Shown here in pieces: positions 48,393 to 56,668 of a DNA stretch of 64,000 nucleotides. The translations under genes were made by a program, and so were the position numbers. Position 1 is the first letter of the stretch; each line of letters starts with the position of its first letter. The notes below the pieces were generated by a model. The model saw only the letters and a program-made list of their open reading frames with translations, ran no database searches and had not been told where the DNA came from. The stretch comes from Microbacterium atlanticum (GTDB taxonomy: Bacteria > Actinomycetota > Actinomycetes > Actinomycetales > Microbacteriaceae), in NCBI RefSeq assembly GCF_015277815.1, contig NZ_CP063813.1, forward strand, positions 682,001 through 746,000, read 5' to 3'.

Positions 48393-49517
48393 GTGAGCAT
48401 GGAGATCGAGCTCGGCCGCGCCAAGCGCGCGCGCCGCGCCTACACGTTCGACGACATCGCGGTGGTCCCCTCGCGGCGCACCCGCAACCCCGAGGACGTC
48501 TCGACCTCGTGGACGATCGACGCCTTCAGCTTCGACATCCCGGTGCTGGGCGCCCCCATGGACTCGGTCGTGAGCCCCCGCACCGCGATCATGCTCGGGC
48601 AGCTCGGCGGCCTCGGCGTGCTCGACCTCGAGGGGCTGTGGACCCGCTACGACGACCCCGAGCCGCTGCTCGCCGAGATCGCGGGCCTCGAGAAGACTGC
48701 CGCGACCCGCCGCATGCAGGAGCTGTACGCCGAGCCCATCAAGCCGGGGCTGGTGCGCGACCGGCTCGCCGAGATCCGCGCGGCCGGCGTCACCGTCGCC
48801 GGCGCCCTCACGCCGCAGCGCACGCAGGAGCTGTATGAGACCGTCGTCGCCGCGGGTGTGGACCTCTTCGTCATCCGCGGCACCACCGTGTCGGCCGAGC
48901 ACGTGTCGTCGGTGGACCAGCCGCTCAACCTCAAGAAGTTCATCTACGACCTCGACGTCCCCGTCATCGTCGGCGGCGCCTCGACGTACACCGCGGCCCT
49001 CCACCTCATGCGCACCGGTGCCGCCGGCGTGCTCGTCGGCTTCGGTGGCGGAGCCGCCTCGACCACCCGCGCGACCCTGGGCCTCCACGCCCCGATGGCC
49101 ACCGCCGTCGCCGACGTGGCCGGCGCGCGCCGGGACTACCTCGACGAATCGGGTGGGCGCTATGTGCACGTCATCGCCGACGGCGGCGTGGGCACCTCGG
49201 GCGACATCGTCAAGGCGATCGCGATGGGCGCCGACGCCGTCATGCTCGGTGTCGCGCTCGCGCGGGCGACGGATGCCCCGGGCCGCGGCTTCCACTGGGG
49301 GCCCGAGGCGCACCATGCCAAGCTCCCGCGCGGCCGCCGCGTGAAGGTCGACCAGGTCGCGCCGCTCGAGGAGGTCCTGTACGGACCCGCACCGGTCGCG
49401 GACGGCACCGCGAACCTCATCGGGGCCCTCCGCAAGTCGATGGCCACGACCGGCTACTCCGACCTCAAGGAGTTCCAGCGCGTCGAGGTCGTCGTCGCCC
49501 CGTACGCCGCCGGATGA
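48393..49517 (+). CDS. guaB3: GuaB3-type IMP dehydrogenase-related protein lacking the catalytic cysteine
   Basis: A 374-residue IMPDH/GMPR-fold protein without CBS domains. YTFDDIAVVPSRRTR, LGAPMDSVVS and VIADGGVGTSGDIVKAIAMGA align with IMPDH. The catalytic loop reads GGGAASTTR where GuaB has GPGSICTTR, so Cys is replaced by Ser, and by eye the protein contains no cysteine at all. Canonical thioimidate chemistry is therefore impossible. GTG at 48393 lies 6 nt after TAGGCT (48381-48386), leaderless; an ATG at 48399 is in frame. Its stop overlaps the SURF1-like gene (ATGA). Role may be regulatory or a different reaction. Confidence 0.9.
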   Translation: MSMEIELGRAKRARRAYTFDDIAVVPSRRTRNPEDVSTSWTIDAFSFDIPVLGAPMDSVVSPRTAIMLGQLGGLGVLDLEGLWTRYDDPEPLLAEIAGLEKTAATRRMQELYAEPIKPGLVRDRLAEIRAAGVTVAGALTPQRTQELYETVVAAGVDLFVIRGTTVSAEHVSSVDQPLNLKKFIYDLDVPVIVGGASTYTAALHLMRTGAAGVLVGFGGGAASTTRATLGLHAPMATAVADVAGARRDYLDESGGRYVHVIADGGVGTSGDIVKAIAMGADAVMLGVALARATDAPGRGFHWGPEAHHAKLPRGRRVKVDQVAPLEEVLYGPAPVADGTANLIGALRKSMATTGYSDLKEFQRVEVVVAPYAAG

Positions 49518-50422
49518 CGGATGCCATGACCGACGCCTCCACAGACTCAGGGACCGGGGCGGCGGGCGAGCCGGTCGAGGAGTTCCCGCCGACGCTGCGC
49601 GAGGTGATGCTGCGGCCGGCATGGATCGGCATGCTGCTGCTGTGCCTGCTGGTGGCGGGCGTCTTCGCGTGGCTGGGGCAGTGGCAGCTCGGGCGCGCGA
49701 TCGACACCGACCCGCTGCCGCCCGGTGCCACCGAGGAGGTCCGGCCGCTGGCGGAGGTCGCACAGCCGGGCGAGTACCTGCCCGAGCCGCTGGTCGGACA
49801 GCGCGTCCAGGCGTCCGGCCGCCTCATTCCGGGCGACTTCCTGATCGTGGAGTCGCGCTTCAACGATGACGTCGAGGGGTACTGGGTCACGGGGCAGCTG
49901 CGCCTGGACCGATCCGAGACGACGACGGATGCCCCGACCTCGGTCGCCGTCGCCCTCGGATGGGCCCCCACCGAGGAGGTGGCGCGCGAAGCCGTCGAGC
50001 GGCTCGAGGGGGAGGCATCCGTCTCCGTCGCCGTCACCGGCCGCCTCATCTCGGACGAGGGGCCGGTGCCGCCGCCGCCGGGCGCGGACCCGCAGACGAT
50101 GACGCGGATGTCGCCGGCGATGCTCCTCGGGCAGTGGCAGGACGTCGACGGGCTCTTCGTCTACCGGCCCTACATCGCGTCGGAGGAGCCGTTCGGCGGC
50201 CTCGATGCGATCACCTCGCCCGCGCCCGAAGCGGGGTCGAGCGTCAACTGGCTCAACATCTTCTACGCGCTCGAGTGGGCGGTCTTCGCGGGGTTCGCGT
50301 TCTACCTCTGGTACCGCCTCGCCAAGGACGCCTGGGAGAAGGAGCTCGAGGACTTCGAGGACGACCAGGAGCGGAGCGCACCCCGGCCGCAGCCCGACGG
50401 GCGCACGGAAACCCGCGGGTAG
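49514..50422 (+). CDS. SURF1-family cytochrome oxidase biogenesis protein
   Basis: A 302-residue protein with two transmembrane helices (about residues 36-56 and 250-272) and an outside loop between them, the SURF1 layout. WLGQWQLGRA, a GRLIPGDFLIVESR-like strand and the SVNWLNIFYALEWAVFAGFAFYLW C-terminus are typical. SURF1 assists haem a insertion into cytochrome c oxidase. ATG at 49514 overlaps guaB3. Its TAG stop is the start of the next gene's -10 hexamer. Confidence 0.88.
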   Translation: MTDAMTDASTDSGTGAAGEPVEEFPPTLREVMLRPAWIGMLLLCLLVAGVFAWLGQWQLGRAIDTDPLPPGATEEVRPLAEVAQPGEYLPEPLVGQRVQASGRLIPGDFLIVESRFNDDVEGYWVTGQLRLDRSETTTDAPTSVAVALGWAPTEEVAREAVERLEGEASVSVAVTGRLISDEGPVPPPPGADPQTMTRMSPAMLLGQWQDVDGLFVYRPYIASEEPFGGLDAITSPAPEAGSSVNWLNIFYALEWAVFAGFAFYLWYRLAKDAWEKELEDFEDDQERSAPRPQPDGRTETRG

Positions 50423-50431
50423 ACTGGGGGC

Positions 50432-50977
50432 ATGCCCCGCGCCCCGAAGCTCGCTTCCTTCCCGGCGATCCGCGGAGCCCTGAAGTTCTACCAGATCTGC
50501 TCGATCATCACCGGCACGATGCTGCTGCTGCTCCTCGTCGAGATGATCCTGAAGTACACGCCCATCCACCTCGAGCTGTTCCTCGGCGGATCCGGCGGCT
50601 TCCTGTGGTTCGCGCCCGTGATCGCCGGTCCCGACTGCCAGTGGTGGTCGCTGTTCGCGCCGATGACCAATGAGTGCGAGATGATCTCGACGGGCGACGG
50701 GTTCAACCTGTCGCTGGCCATCCTCGTGGCGCACGGCTGGTTCTACGTCGTGTACCTGTTCTCGTGCTTCCGGGTGTGGAGCCTCATGCGCTGGCCCTTC
50801 GGCCGCTTCATCATGCTGGCCCTCGGCGGCATCGTGCCGCTCCTGTCGTTCTTCATGGAGGCCCGGGTCGCACGCGAGGTGCGCTCCTACCTGCAGTCCC
50901 GCGAGGACGCGGAGCTGCACTCCCGCGCCGGCCACTCGTCCCTCACCCATGCCATCCCGACGGAGAACAAGCGTTGA
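50432..50977 (+). CDS. DUF3817 family membrane protein
   Basis: A 181-residue protein with three to four hydrophobic segments (residues 25-42, 90-110, 122-140) and the [20 protein letters not shown] opening of DUF3817. Function unknown; it commonly lies just before guaA in actinobacteria. TAGACT (50420-50425) lies 6 nt before the ATG and overlaps the SURF1 stop TAG. Its stop overlaps the guaA TTG start (TTGA). Confidence 0.85.
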   Translation: MPRAPKLASFPAIRGALKFYQICSIITGTMLLLLLVEMILKYTPIHLELFLGGSGGFLWFAPVIAGPDCQWWSLFAPMTNECEMISTGDGFNLSLAILVAHGWFYVVYLFSCFRVWSLMRWPFGRFIMLALGGIVPLLSFFMEARVAREVRSYLQSREDAELHSRAGHSSLTHAIPTENKR

Positions 50978-52557
50978 CCCAGCAGACCGAGACCTCCCAG
51001 CGTCCCGTCCTCGTCGTCGACTTCGGTGCCCAGTACGCGCAGCTGATCGCGCGCCGCGTGCGTGAGGCCGGTGTCTACAGCGAGATCGTCCCGCACACGG
51101 CGACCGCGCAGGACATCGCGGCGAAGAACCCGGTGGGCATCATCCTGTCGGGCGGCCCGTCGTCGGTGTACGAGGACGGCGCCCCGTCGCTCGACACCGG
51201 CGTCTTCGACCTCGACGTGCCGACGCTCGGCATCTGCTACGGCTTCCAGGTGATGGCGCAGGCGCTCGGCGGCGAGGTCGCGCACACCGGCCTGCGGGAG
51301 TACGGGGCGACGGATGCCGCGGTCACCGGTGACGGCGGCGTGCTGCTGGCCGGCCAGCCCACCGAGCAGAACGTGTGGATGAGCCACGGCGACCAGGTCT
51401 CCCGCGCTCCGGAGGGCTTCGACGTGCTCGCCTCGACGAGCGCGACCCCCGTCGCCGCGTTCGGGAGCGACGAGCGTCGCCTGTACGGCGTGCAGTGGCA
51501 TCCGGAGGTCAAGCACTCCGACTACGGACAGAACGTCATCGAGAACTTCCTGCACCGGGCCGCCGGGCTCCCGGCGGACTGGAACAGCGGCAACGTCATC
51601 GCCGAGCAGGTCGCGCGCATCCGCGAGCAGGTCGGCTCCGGCCGCGTGCTGTCGGCGCTGTCCGGAGGGGTCGACTCGGCCGTCTCGACGGCGCTCGTGC
51701 ACGAGGCTGTCGGCGACCAGCTGGTCGCGGTGTTCATCGACCACGGACTGCTCCGCAAGGGCGAGCGCGAGCAGGTCGAGAACGACTACGTCGCCTCGAC
51801 CGGCGTGCGCCTGATCACCGTCGACGCCCGCGAGACGTTCCTGAACGCGCTCGCCGGAGTCAGCGACCCCGAGCAGAAGCGCAAGATCATCGGCCGCGAG
51901 TTCATCCGCGCGTTCGAGAAGGTGCAGGCGGACCTCCTCGCCGAGGCCGAAGCCGAGGGCGACCCGATCCGGTTCCTCGTGCAGGGCACGCTGTACCCCG
52001 ACGTCGTGGAGTCCGGCGGCGGCACGGGCACCGCGAACATCAAGTCGCACCACAACGTCGGCGGCCTGCCCGAAGACCTGCAGTTCGAGCTCGTCGAGCC
52101 GCTGCGCACCCTCTTCAAGGACGAGGTGCGCGCGATCGGCCGCGAGCTCGGGCTCCCCGAGGCGATCGTCGCCCGCCAGCCGTTTCCGGGCCCCGGCCTC
52201 GGCATCCGGATCGTGGGTGAGGTCACCGCTGACCGCCTCGAGATCCTGCGTGATGCCGACGCCATCGCTCGGGAGGAGCTGACCAAGGCGGGCCTGGACG
52301 GCGAGATCTGGCAGTGCCCGGTCGTGCTGCTGGCAGACGTCCGGTCGGTGGGCGTGCAGGGCGACGGTCGTACCTATGGCCACCCCATCGTGCTGCGGCC
52401 GGTCTCGTCGGAAGACGCGATGACCGCCGACTGGACGCGCCTGCCGTACGACGTGCTGTCGCGCATCTCGAACCGCATCACCAACGAGGTGCGCGAGGTC
52501 AACCGCGTCGTGCTGGACGTCACGTCGAAGCCGCCGGGGACCATCGAGTGGGAGTGA
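50974..52557 (+). CDS. guaA: GMP synthase (glutamine-hydrolysing)
   Basis: A 527-residue enzyme converting XMP to GMP. Class I glutamine amidotransferase domain first ([12 protein letters not shown] with nucleophile Cys; His and Glu in [10 protein letters not shown]), then the ATP-pyrophosphatase domain ([11 protein letters not shown]-loop) and the dimerisation domain ending [13 protein letters not shown] start at 50974 overlaps the DUF3817 stop, with GGAG upstream. Together with guaB it completes IMP to GMP. Confidence 0.98.
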   Translation: MTQQTETSQRPVLVVDFGAQYAQLIARRVREAGVYSEIVPHTATAQDIAAKNPVGIILSGGPSSVYEDGAPSLDTGVFDLDVPTLGICYGFQVMAQALGGEVAHTGLREYGATDAAVTGDGGVLLAGQPTEQNVWMSHGDQVSRAPEGFDVLASTSATPVAAFGSDERRLYGVQWHPEVKHSDYGQNVIENFLHRAAGLPADWNSGNVIAEQVARIREQVGSGRVLSALSGGVDSAVSTALVHEAVGDQLVAVFIDHGLLRKGEREQVENDYVASTGVRLITVDARETFLNALAGVSDPEQKRKIIGREFIRAFEKVQADLLAEAEAEGDPIRFLVQGTLYPDVVESGGGTGTANIKSHHNVGGLPEDLQFELVEPLRTLFKDEVRAIGRELGLPEAIVARQPFPGPGLGIRIVGEVTADRLEILRDADAIAREELTKAGLDGEIWQCPVVLLADVRSVGVQGDGRTYGHPIVLRPVSSEDAMTADWTRLPYDVLSRISNRITNEVREVNRVVLDVTSKPPGTIEWE

Positions 52558-52562
52558 GTGAG

Positions 52563-52592
52563 GGATGCCGCGGACTTCGGTCGGCGGCATCC
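52563..52592 (+). terminator. Terminator after guaA
   Basis: Stem GGATGCCGC/GCGGCATCC extended by GAC/GTC and closed by a TTCG loop (52576-52579), with one internal mismatch; 5 nt after the stop. Confidence 0.65.
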
Positions 52593-52624
52593 GTCGTCCG
52601 GTCCGCGTGGGCAAGGATGGACGG

Positions 52625-54031
52625 GTGACGGAGCCTCGCGACGCCCTGCCCGACGCCGACTACGTGCTGCTCGGGAGCCGGATCGCCCTCGGCCTCGACG
52701 GCGGGTTCGCGGTGGCGGTGCCGACGCGGCTGCGGCTGCTCGCGTCGGCCGGCGCGGCCGATCCGCTGATGCTCAGCGTGGACGGTGCAGCGCCCGAGGT
52801 GCACACGTCGCAGCGGCAGGCGTTCGTGGATGCCGGCCTGCTTCCGAGCACGACCTCGGCGCGGAATCTGTTCGACGAGCTCGTCGCCGATCCGTCCTGG
52901 CTGTTCGCGGCCGGGGAGCCGGCGGGTGATGTGCCCGATGCGGGGGTCGAGTATCGCGTGATCTCGGATGCCGCGGGCCGCCCGGCCGTATCGCTTCCGG
53001 TGCTCCGCGACGACCCCGTCTGGCACCTCACCGACACCGCCATCGTCGTGCATGACCCCGACGGGGATCGGGTGCTGCGGGGCTTCCGCGCGCTGTACAC
53101 CGCGTGGCTCACGCATGTGGCCGATGAGCGGCGCGCGGCGGCGGGCGACCCGGATCGCCTGCTCGTGGTGATCGTCGAGTCGCGCCAGATCGGCGAGGCG
53201 CTCGTCGACTGGGACGACCCGCGCGTGCGCCTGGTGCACACCGTTCACAACTCCCACCTGCCGGCACCGCACGACGATCCCGACCGGCCGGTCGTCGGGA
53301 TGTGGGGACGCTGGCTCGCGTCGGTCGACCGCTACGACGCCGTGCTGTGGCCGACCGCGTCGCAGCGGGACGAGGTCGCGGCGCGCTTCGGCGACCCCGG
53401 CACGTTCCACGTCGTGCCGAACACGATCGACCTGGGGCCGGAGCCGCCCGCGGCCGCCGAGCGCGATCCGCGCCGGGTCGTCATGATGAACCGGCTGGCT
53501 CCCCAGAAGCGCGTCGACCTCGCGATCCGCGCCTGGACGCGGGTCGTGGCCGCCGTGCCCGACGCCCGGCTGGACGTCTACGGGGACGGGCCGCTGCGGG
53601 ACGAGCTGCAGCGGCTGATCGAGGAGCTGGGGGTGGCGGCATCCGTCACCCTCCACGGCCCGACGGGCGAGCGCGACGCGATCTTCGACCGCTCCGCGCT
53701 GTTCGTCTCGTCGACGGCGTTCGAGGGGCAGGGGCTGTCGATCGCCGAAGCGCTGGCTCGCGGGCTTCCGGTGGTCTCGTTCGACGCCCGGTACGGCCCC
53801 CGCGAGGCGGTCGGCGACGCCGGCGTCGTCGTGCCGCCGGGAGTCGTCGACGCCCTCGCCGAGGCGATCATCGACCTCCTGCGCGACGACGCCCGCCGCG
53901 CGGAGCTGTCGGTGCGGGCGCGTCGGGCCGCGGCCGCCTTCGCCGCCGACGCCGTGCGCCCGGCGCTCGTCGCCGCGCTGCGGGCAGCGGTCGAGCGTCC
54001 CTCGCGCCGCACCGGGGTCTCGTCGCGCTGA
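52625..54031 (+). CDS. Glycosyltransferase family 4, TagE/TarM-like
   Basis: A 468-residue GT-B glycosyltransferase. The donor-binding half has MNRLAPQKRVDLAIRAW, GDGPLRDELQ and the EX7E-like FEGQGLSIAEALARGLPVVSF followed by DARYGPREAV, which is characteristic of poly(glycerol-phosphate)/wall-teichoic-acid glucosyltransferase relatives. Likely target is a cell-surface polymer. GTG at 52625 lies 6 nt after AAGGAT, a weak leaderless pattern; an ATG at 52565 would lie inside the guaA terminator. Convergent with the MBL gene, separated by 2 nt. Confidence 0.85.
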   Translation: MTEPRDALPDADYVLLGSRIALGLDGGFAVAVPTRLRLLASAGAADPLMLSVDGAAPEVHTSQRQAFVDAGLLPSTTSARNLFDELVADPSWLFAAGEPAGDVPDAGVEYRVISDAAGRPAVSLPVLRDDPVWHLTDTAIVVHDPDGDRVLRGFRALYTAWLTHVADERRAAAGDPDRLLVVIVESRQIGEALVDWDDPRVRLVHTVHNSHLPAPHDDPDRPVVGMWGRWLASVDRYDAVLWPTASQRDEVAARFGDPGTFHVVPNTIDLGPEPPAAAERDPRRVVMMNRLAPQKRVDLAIRAWTRVVAAVPDARLDVYGDGPLRDELQRLIEELGVAASVTLHGPTGERDAIFDRSALFVSSTAFEGQGLSIAEALARGLPVVSFDARYGPREAVGDAGVVVPPGVVDALAEAIIDLLRDDARRAELSVRARRAAAAFAADAVRPALVAALRAAVERPSRRTGVSSR

Positions 54032-54033
54032 AC

Positions 54034-54744
54034 CTAGGCCGCAGCCCGGACGGCGGCCGCCGCGTCGGCCGGCGAGCCGTGCCACGGCGCACCGTGACCG
54101 GGCAGCACCCAGTCGGCGTCGATGCCCGCCAGCCGGTCCAGCGACGCGAGGGCTTCGGCCGGCTCGTCCGTGAACGGCGCCGGCTGCGGGCCGGTGCGCC
54201 CGGTCAGCACGTGGCGGGTGGTGAGCGCGTCGCCGACGAACACCGCCCGTGCCGCCGGCACGTGGACGGCGACGCTGCCGGGGGAGTGCCCGGGCAGCCC
54301 GACCACGCGCGGCGAGCCGGGCAGGTCGAGCACCGCGCCGTCGGCCACCTCGACGACGTCGGTCAGGTACGTGGTGCGCCACCCGCGCTTGCGCACCGCG
54401 TAGGCGAAGAAGCCCGCCGTCGGCGCGGGGCGCATCGGCCCGAGCGGGGTCTTCGGCTTGTCGCCGCCGCGCGCGCGATCCGCATCGGCGGCGTGCACGA
54501 ACACCGGCACCCCGCGCTCGCGCCGCAGTCGCTCGGCGAACCCGAGGTGGTCGCTGTCGCCGTGCGTGAGCACGACGCCGCGGACGTCGTCGAGCGACCG
54601 GCCGAGGGCCGCCAGCTCGGTCTCGAGATCCGCCCAATGGCCCGGCAGGCCGGCGTCCACGATCGTGATGCCCTCCGGCAGCACGACGAGATACGCCGCC
54701 ACGATGTCGTTGCCGATGCGGTGCAGGTTCGGTCCGAGTCGCAT
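54034..54744 (-). CDS. Metallo-beta-lactamase-fold hydrolase
   Basis: A 236-residue MBL-fold protein. The metal motif is HGDSDH (H61-D63-D65-H66), an HxDxDH variant of HxHxDH; further ligands are H in LPGHSPGS and H in VLPGHGAPW, with GDAL in between. Substrate unknown; lactonase, thioesterase or glyoxalase II-like activities all occur in this fold. ATG at 54744 has AGAGGAGA. Divergent TetR gene and overlapping promoters suggest it is the regulated target. Confidence 0.88.
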   Translation of the reverse strand: MRLGPNLHRIGNDIVAAYLVVLPEGITIVDAGLPGHWADLETELAALGRSLDDVRGVVLTHGDSDHLGFAERLRRERGVPVFVHAADADRARGGDKPKTPLGPMRPAPTAGFFAYAVRKRGWRTTYLTDVVEVADGAVLDLPGSPRVVGLPGHSPGSVAVHVPAARAVFVGDALTTRHVLTGRTGPQPAPFTDEPAEALASLDRLAGIDADWVLPGHGAPWHGSPADAAAAVRAAA

Positions 54745-54755
54745 GATGTCTCCTC

Positions 54756-54804
54756 TTGTGCATGGCTATGCTACGTAGCTATCATGGCTTCTGTCAATAG
54801 CCAT
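54756..54804. promoter_or_regulatory. Overlapping divergent promoters with palindromic operator
   Basis: Plus strand: TTGTGC (54756-54761), 18 nt, TATCAT (54780-54785) for tetR. Minus strand: TTGACA (complement of 54792-54797), 18 nt, TAGCAT (complement of 54768-54773) for the MBL gene. The palindrome GCTACGTAGC (54770-54779) lies in both; ATGGCTAT (54762-54769) and ATAGCCAT (54797-54804) form an outer inverted repeat. Confidence 0.65.
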
Positions 54805-54819
54805 CGATGAGGGGGACCG

Positions 54820-55350
54820 ATGCCGACACCGGATCGCACGACACTGCCCGACATCGTCGCCGCAGGGCGGGCGCTGCTCGAGAGCGGGGGACCCGCCCGC
54901 GTCACGATGCAGGCCGTCGCCGATCGCGTCGGCGTCCGCGCGCCGTCGCTGTACAAGCGCGTGCGCGACCGGGACGCGCTCGTGCTGCTCGTGGCGGCGG
55001 CGACAGCGGACGACCTCGCGGGGCGGCTCGCGGCATCCGACTCGTCCCTCTCCGCACTCGCGCGGGCCTACCGCGCGTTCGCGCACGAGCATCCGGAGGG
55101 CTACCGCCTGCTGTTCGCGGTCGACGGAGCCGCGGACGAGATGGGCAGGGCGGCGGCTCCGGTGATCGACGCGGTGCGGGCCGTCGTCGGCGACGAGCGC
55201 GCGCTCGACGCCGCCCGGTTCGTCACGGCGTGGGCGACGGGCTTCGTCAGCATGGAGCTGGCGGGGGCGTTCCGGCTGGGCGGCGACATCGACGAGGCGT
55301 TCGAATACGGCCTGCAGCGCCTCGAGGCCGGCCTTCGCGCCGAGGCATGA
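54820..55350 (+). CDS. TetR-family repressor with WHG-type C-terminal domain
   Basis: A 176-residue TetR protein. The HTH lies at about residues 27-46 (TMQAVADRVGVRAPSLYKRV). The C-terminal half (FAHEHPEGYRLLFAV, then ATGFVSMELAGAFRLGGDIDEAFEYGL) resembles the WHG-domain subgroup. ATG at 54820 follows AGGGGGA. Divergent from the MBL hydrolase; the palindrome between them is the likely operator for both. Confidence 0.9.
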   Translation: MPTPDRTTLPDIVAAGRALLESGGPARVTMQAVADRVGVRAPSLYKRVRDRDALVLLVAAATADDLAGRLAASDSSLSALARAYRAFAHEHPEGYRLLFAVDGAADEMGRAAAPVIDAVRAVVGDERALDAARFVTAWATGFVSMELAGAFRLGGDIDEAFEYGLQRLEAGLRAEA

Positions 55351-55353
55351 GCG

Positions 55354-56592
55354 TCAGCTCCGCCCGGGCCAGACCTTCCCCTCCCACGGGTCGTAGTCGG
55401 CGATGAGCTCCTCCTGCGGCGGCCGCTCGGGCTCGGGCACGTGCTGCAGGTTCACACGCACGCGGTACCAGAGCGAGCTGGAGCCGCGCATCCCGTCGAC
55501 CATCACGTCGGCGGGATGGAGCTGGGCGGCCACCGCCGCATGCCGCCTCGTCCACTCGTCTAGGGCTGCGGTCGCCTCCGGCTTCGTCTTGGTGCGCGCG
55601 ACCTCGATGAGCGGCATGGTGGACTGGCGCCGGCCCGACCCGTCGCCGCCGCGCGGCGGCTTCTCTGCGGGCCCCAGCTTCTCGGCCAGCCGCAGAAGGC
55701 CGTCGAGCGTGCCCACGGCGTCGTCGATGCCGGCGTGCGGATCCCCGAGGTCGGCGAAGCGCTGCGGAACGGTCAGTGCGGTGAACTCCTCGGGCCGGCG
55801 CGCGCGCACCTCGTCCCAGTCGAGCGGCGTCGAGACGCGGGCGTCGGGGAGCGGACGGATCGAGTACGCGGATGCCACGGTGCGGTCTTTCGCGTTCTGA
55901 TTGAAGTCGACGAACACACTCTCGCCGCGCTCCTCCTTCCACCAGCGCGCGGTCGCGAGACCGGGCGCGCGGTTCTCGACCTCGCGCGCGAGGGTCTCAG
56001 CCGCCAGCCGCACCTGCTTGTAGTCCCACTGCGGGGCGATGCGGACCAGGATGTGCAGGCCCCGCGAGCCGCTCGTCTTCGGCCAGCCCACGAGGCCGGC
56101 CTCATCCAGCACCTCCCGGGCGACGAAGGCGACGTCGACGATCTGCGACCAATCGACGCCGGGCATCGGGTCGAGGTCGATGCGCAGCTCGTCGGGGTGG
56201 TCGAGGTCCTCCGCCCGGACCGGGTGCGGGTTCAGGTCGAGACAGCCGAGGTTCACGATCCACGCGAGGCCCGCGGCATCCCGGATCACCGCCTCTTCGG
56301 CCGATGTGCCGCGGGCGTAGTGCAGGGTCGTGGTGTCGATGAAGTCGGGGTGGTTCTCGGGAACGCGCTTCTGGAAGAACGGCTCGGCGTCGATCCCCTT
56401 CGGGAAGCGCTTGAGCACCATGGGACGCCCGCCCGCTCCGCGCAGCGCGCCTTCGGCGACGGCGAGGTAGTAGCGCACGACGTCGAGCTTGGTGAGGCGC
56501 TGCTCGGGGAACACCATCTTGCCGGGGCTCGAGACGCGCACCTCGTGGCCGTCGATCTCGAGGATCTCTGCTTCCGACTTGGCGGGCGTCAC
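55354..56592 (-). CDS. Stand-alone LigD-type polymerase/primase domain protein
   Basis: A 412-residue protein matching the polymerase domain of the bacterial NHEJ protein LigD (AEP primase superfamily). Metal-binding DLDP (RIDLDPMPG), SGSRGLHILVRI and the KDRTVASAYSIRP motif are present. About 100 extra residues follow. No ligase, nuclease or Ku gene is nearby. GTG at 56592 lies 7 nt after TAGCGT (complement of 56600-56605), a leaderless start; the GTG at 56622 would lie upstream of that promoter. It may fill or prime ends in double-strand break repair. Confidence 0.88.
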   Translation of the reverse strand: MTPAKSEAEILEIDGHEVRVSSPGKMVFPEQRLTKLDVVRYYLAVAEGALRGAGGRPMVLKRFPKGIDAEPFFQKRVPENHPDFIDTTTLHYARGTSAEEAVIRDAAGLAWIVNLGCLDLNPHPVRAEDLDHPDELRIDLDPMPGVDWSQIVDVAFVAREVLDEAGLVGWPKTSGSRGLHILVRIAPQWDYKQVRLAAETLAREVENRAPGLATARWWKEERGESVFVDFNQNAKDRTVASAYSIRPLPDARVSTPLDWDEVRARRPEEFTALTVPQRFADLGDPHAGIDDAVGTLDGLLRLAEKLGPAEKPPRGGDGSGRRQSTMPLIEVARTKTKPEATAALDEWTRRHAAVAAQLHPADVMVDGMRGSSSLWYRVRVNLQHVPEPERPPQEELIADYDPWEGKVWPGRS

Positions 56593-56668
56593 CCGGCCCA
56601 CGCTAGCGACGCCTCGCGACATCGGCCAGGGGTTGACGGCCGGCGCGCCCCCGCCGGGGGCTTCGGCG

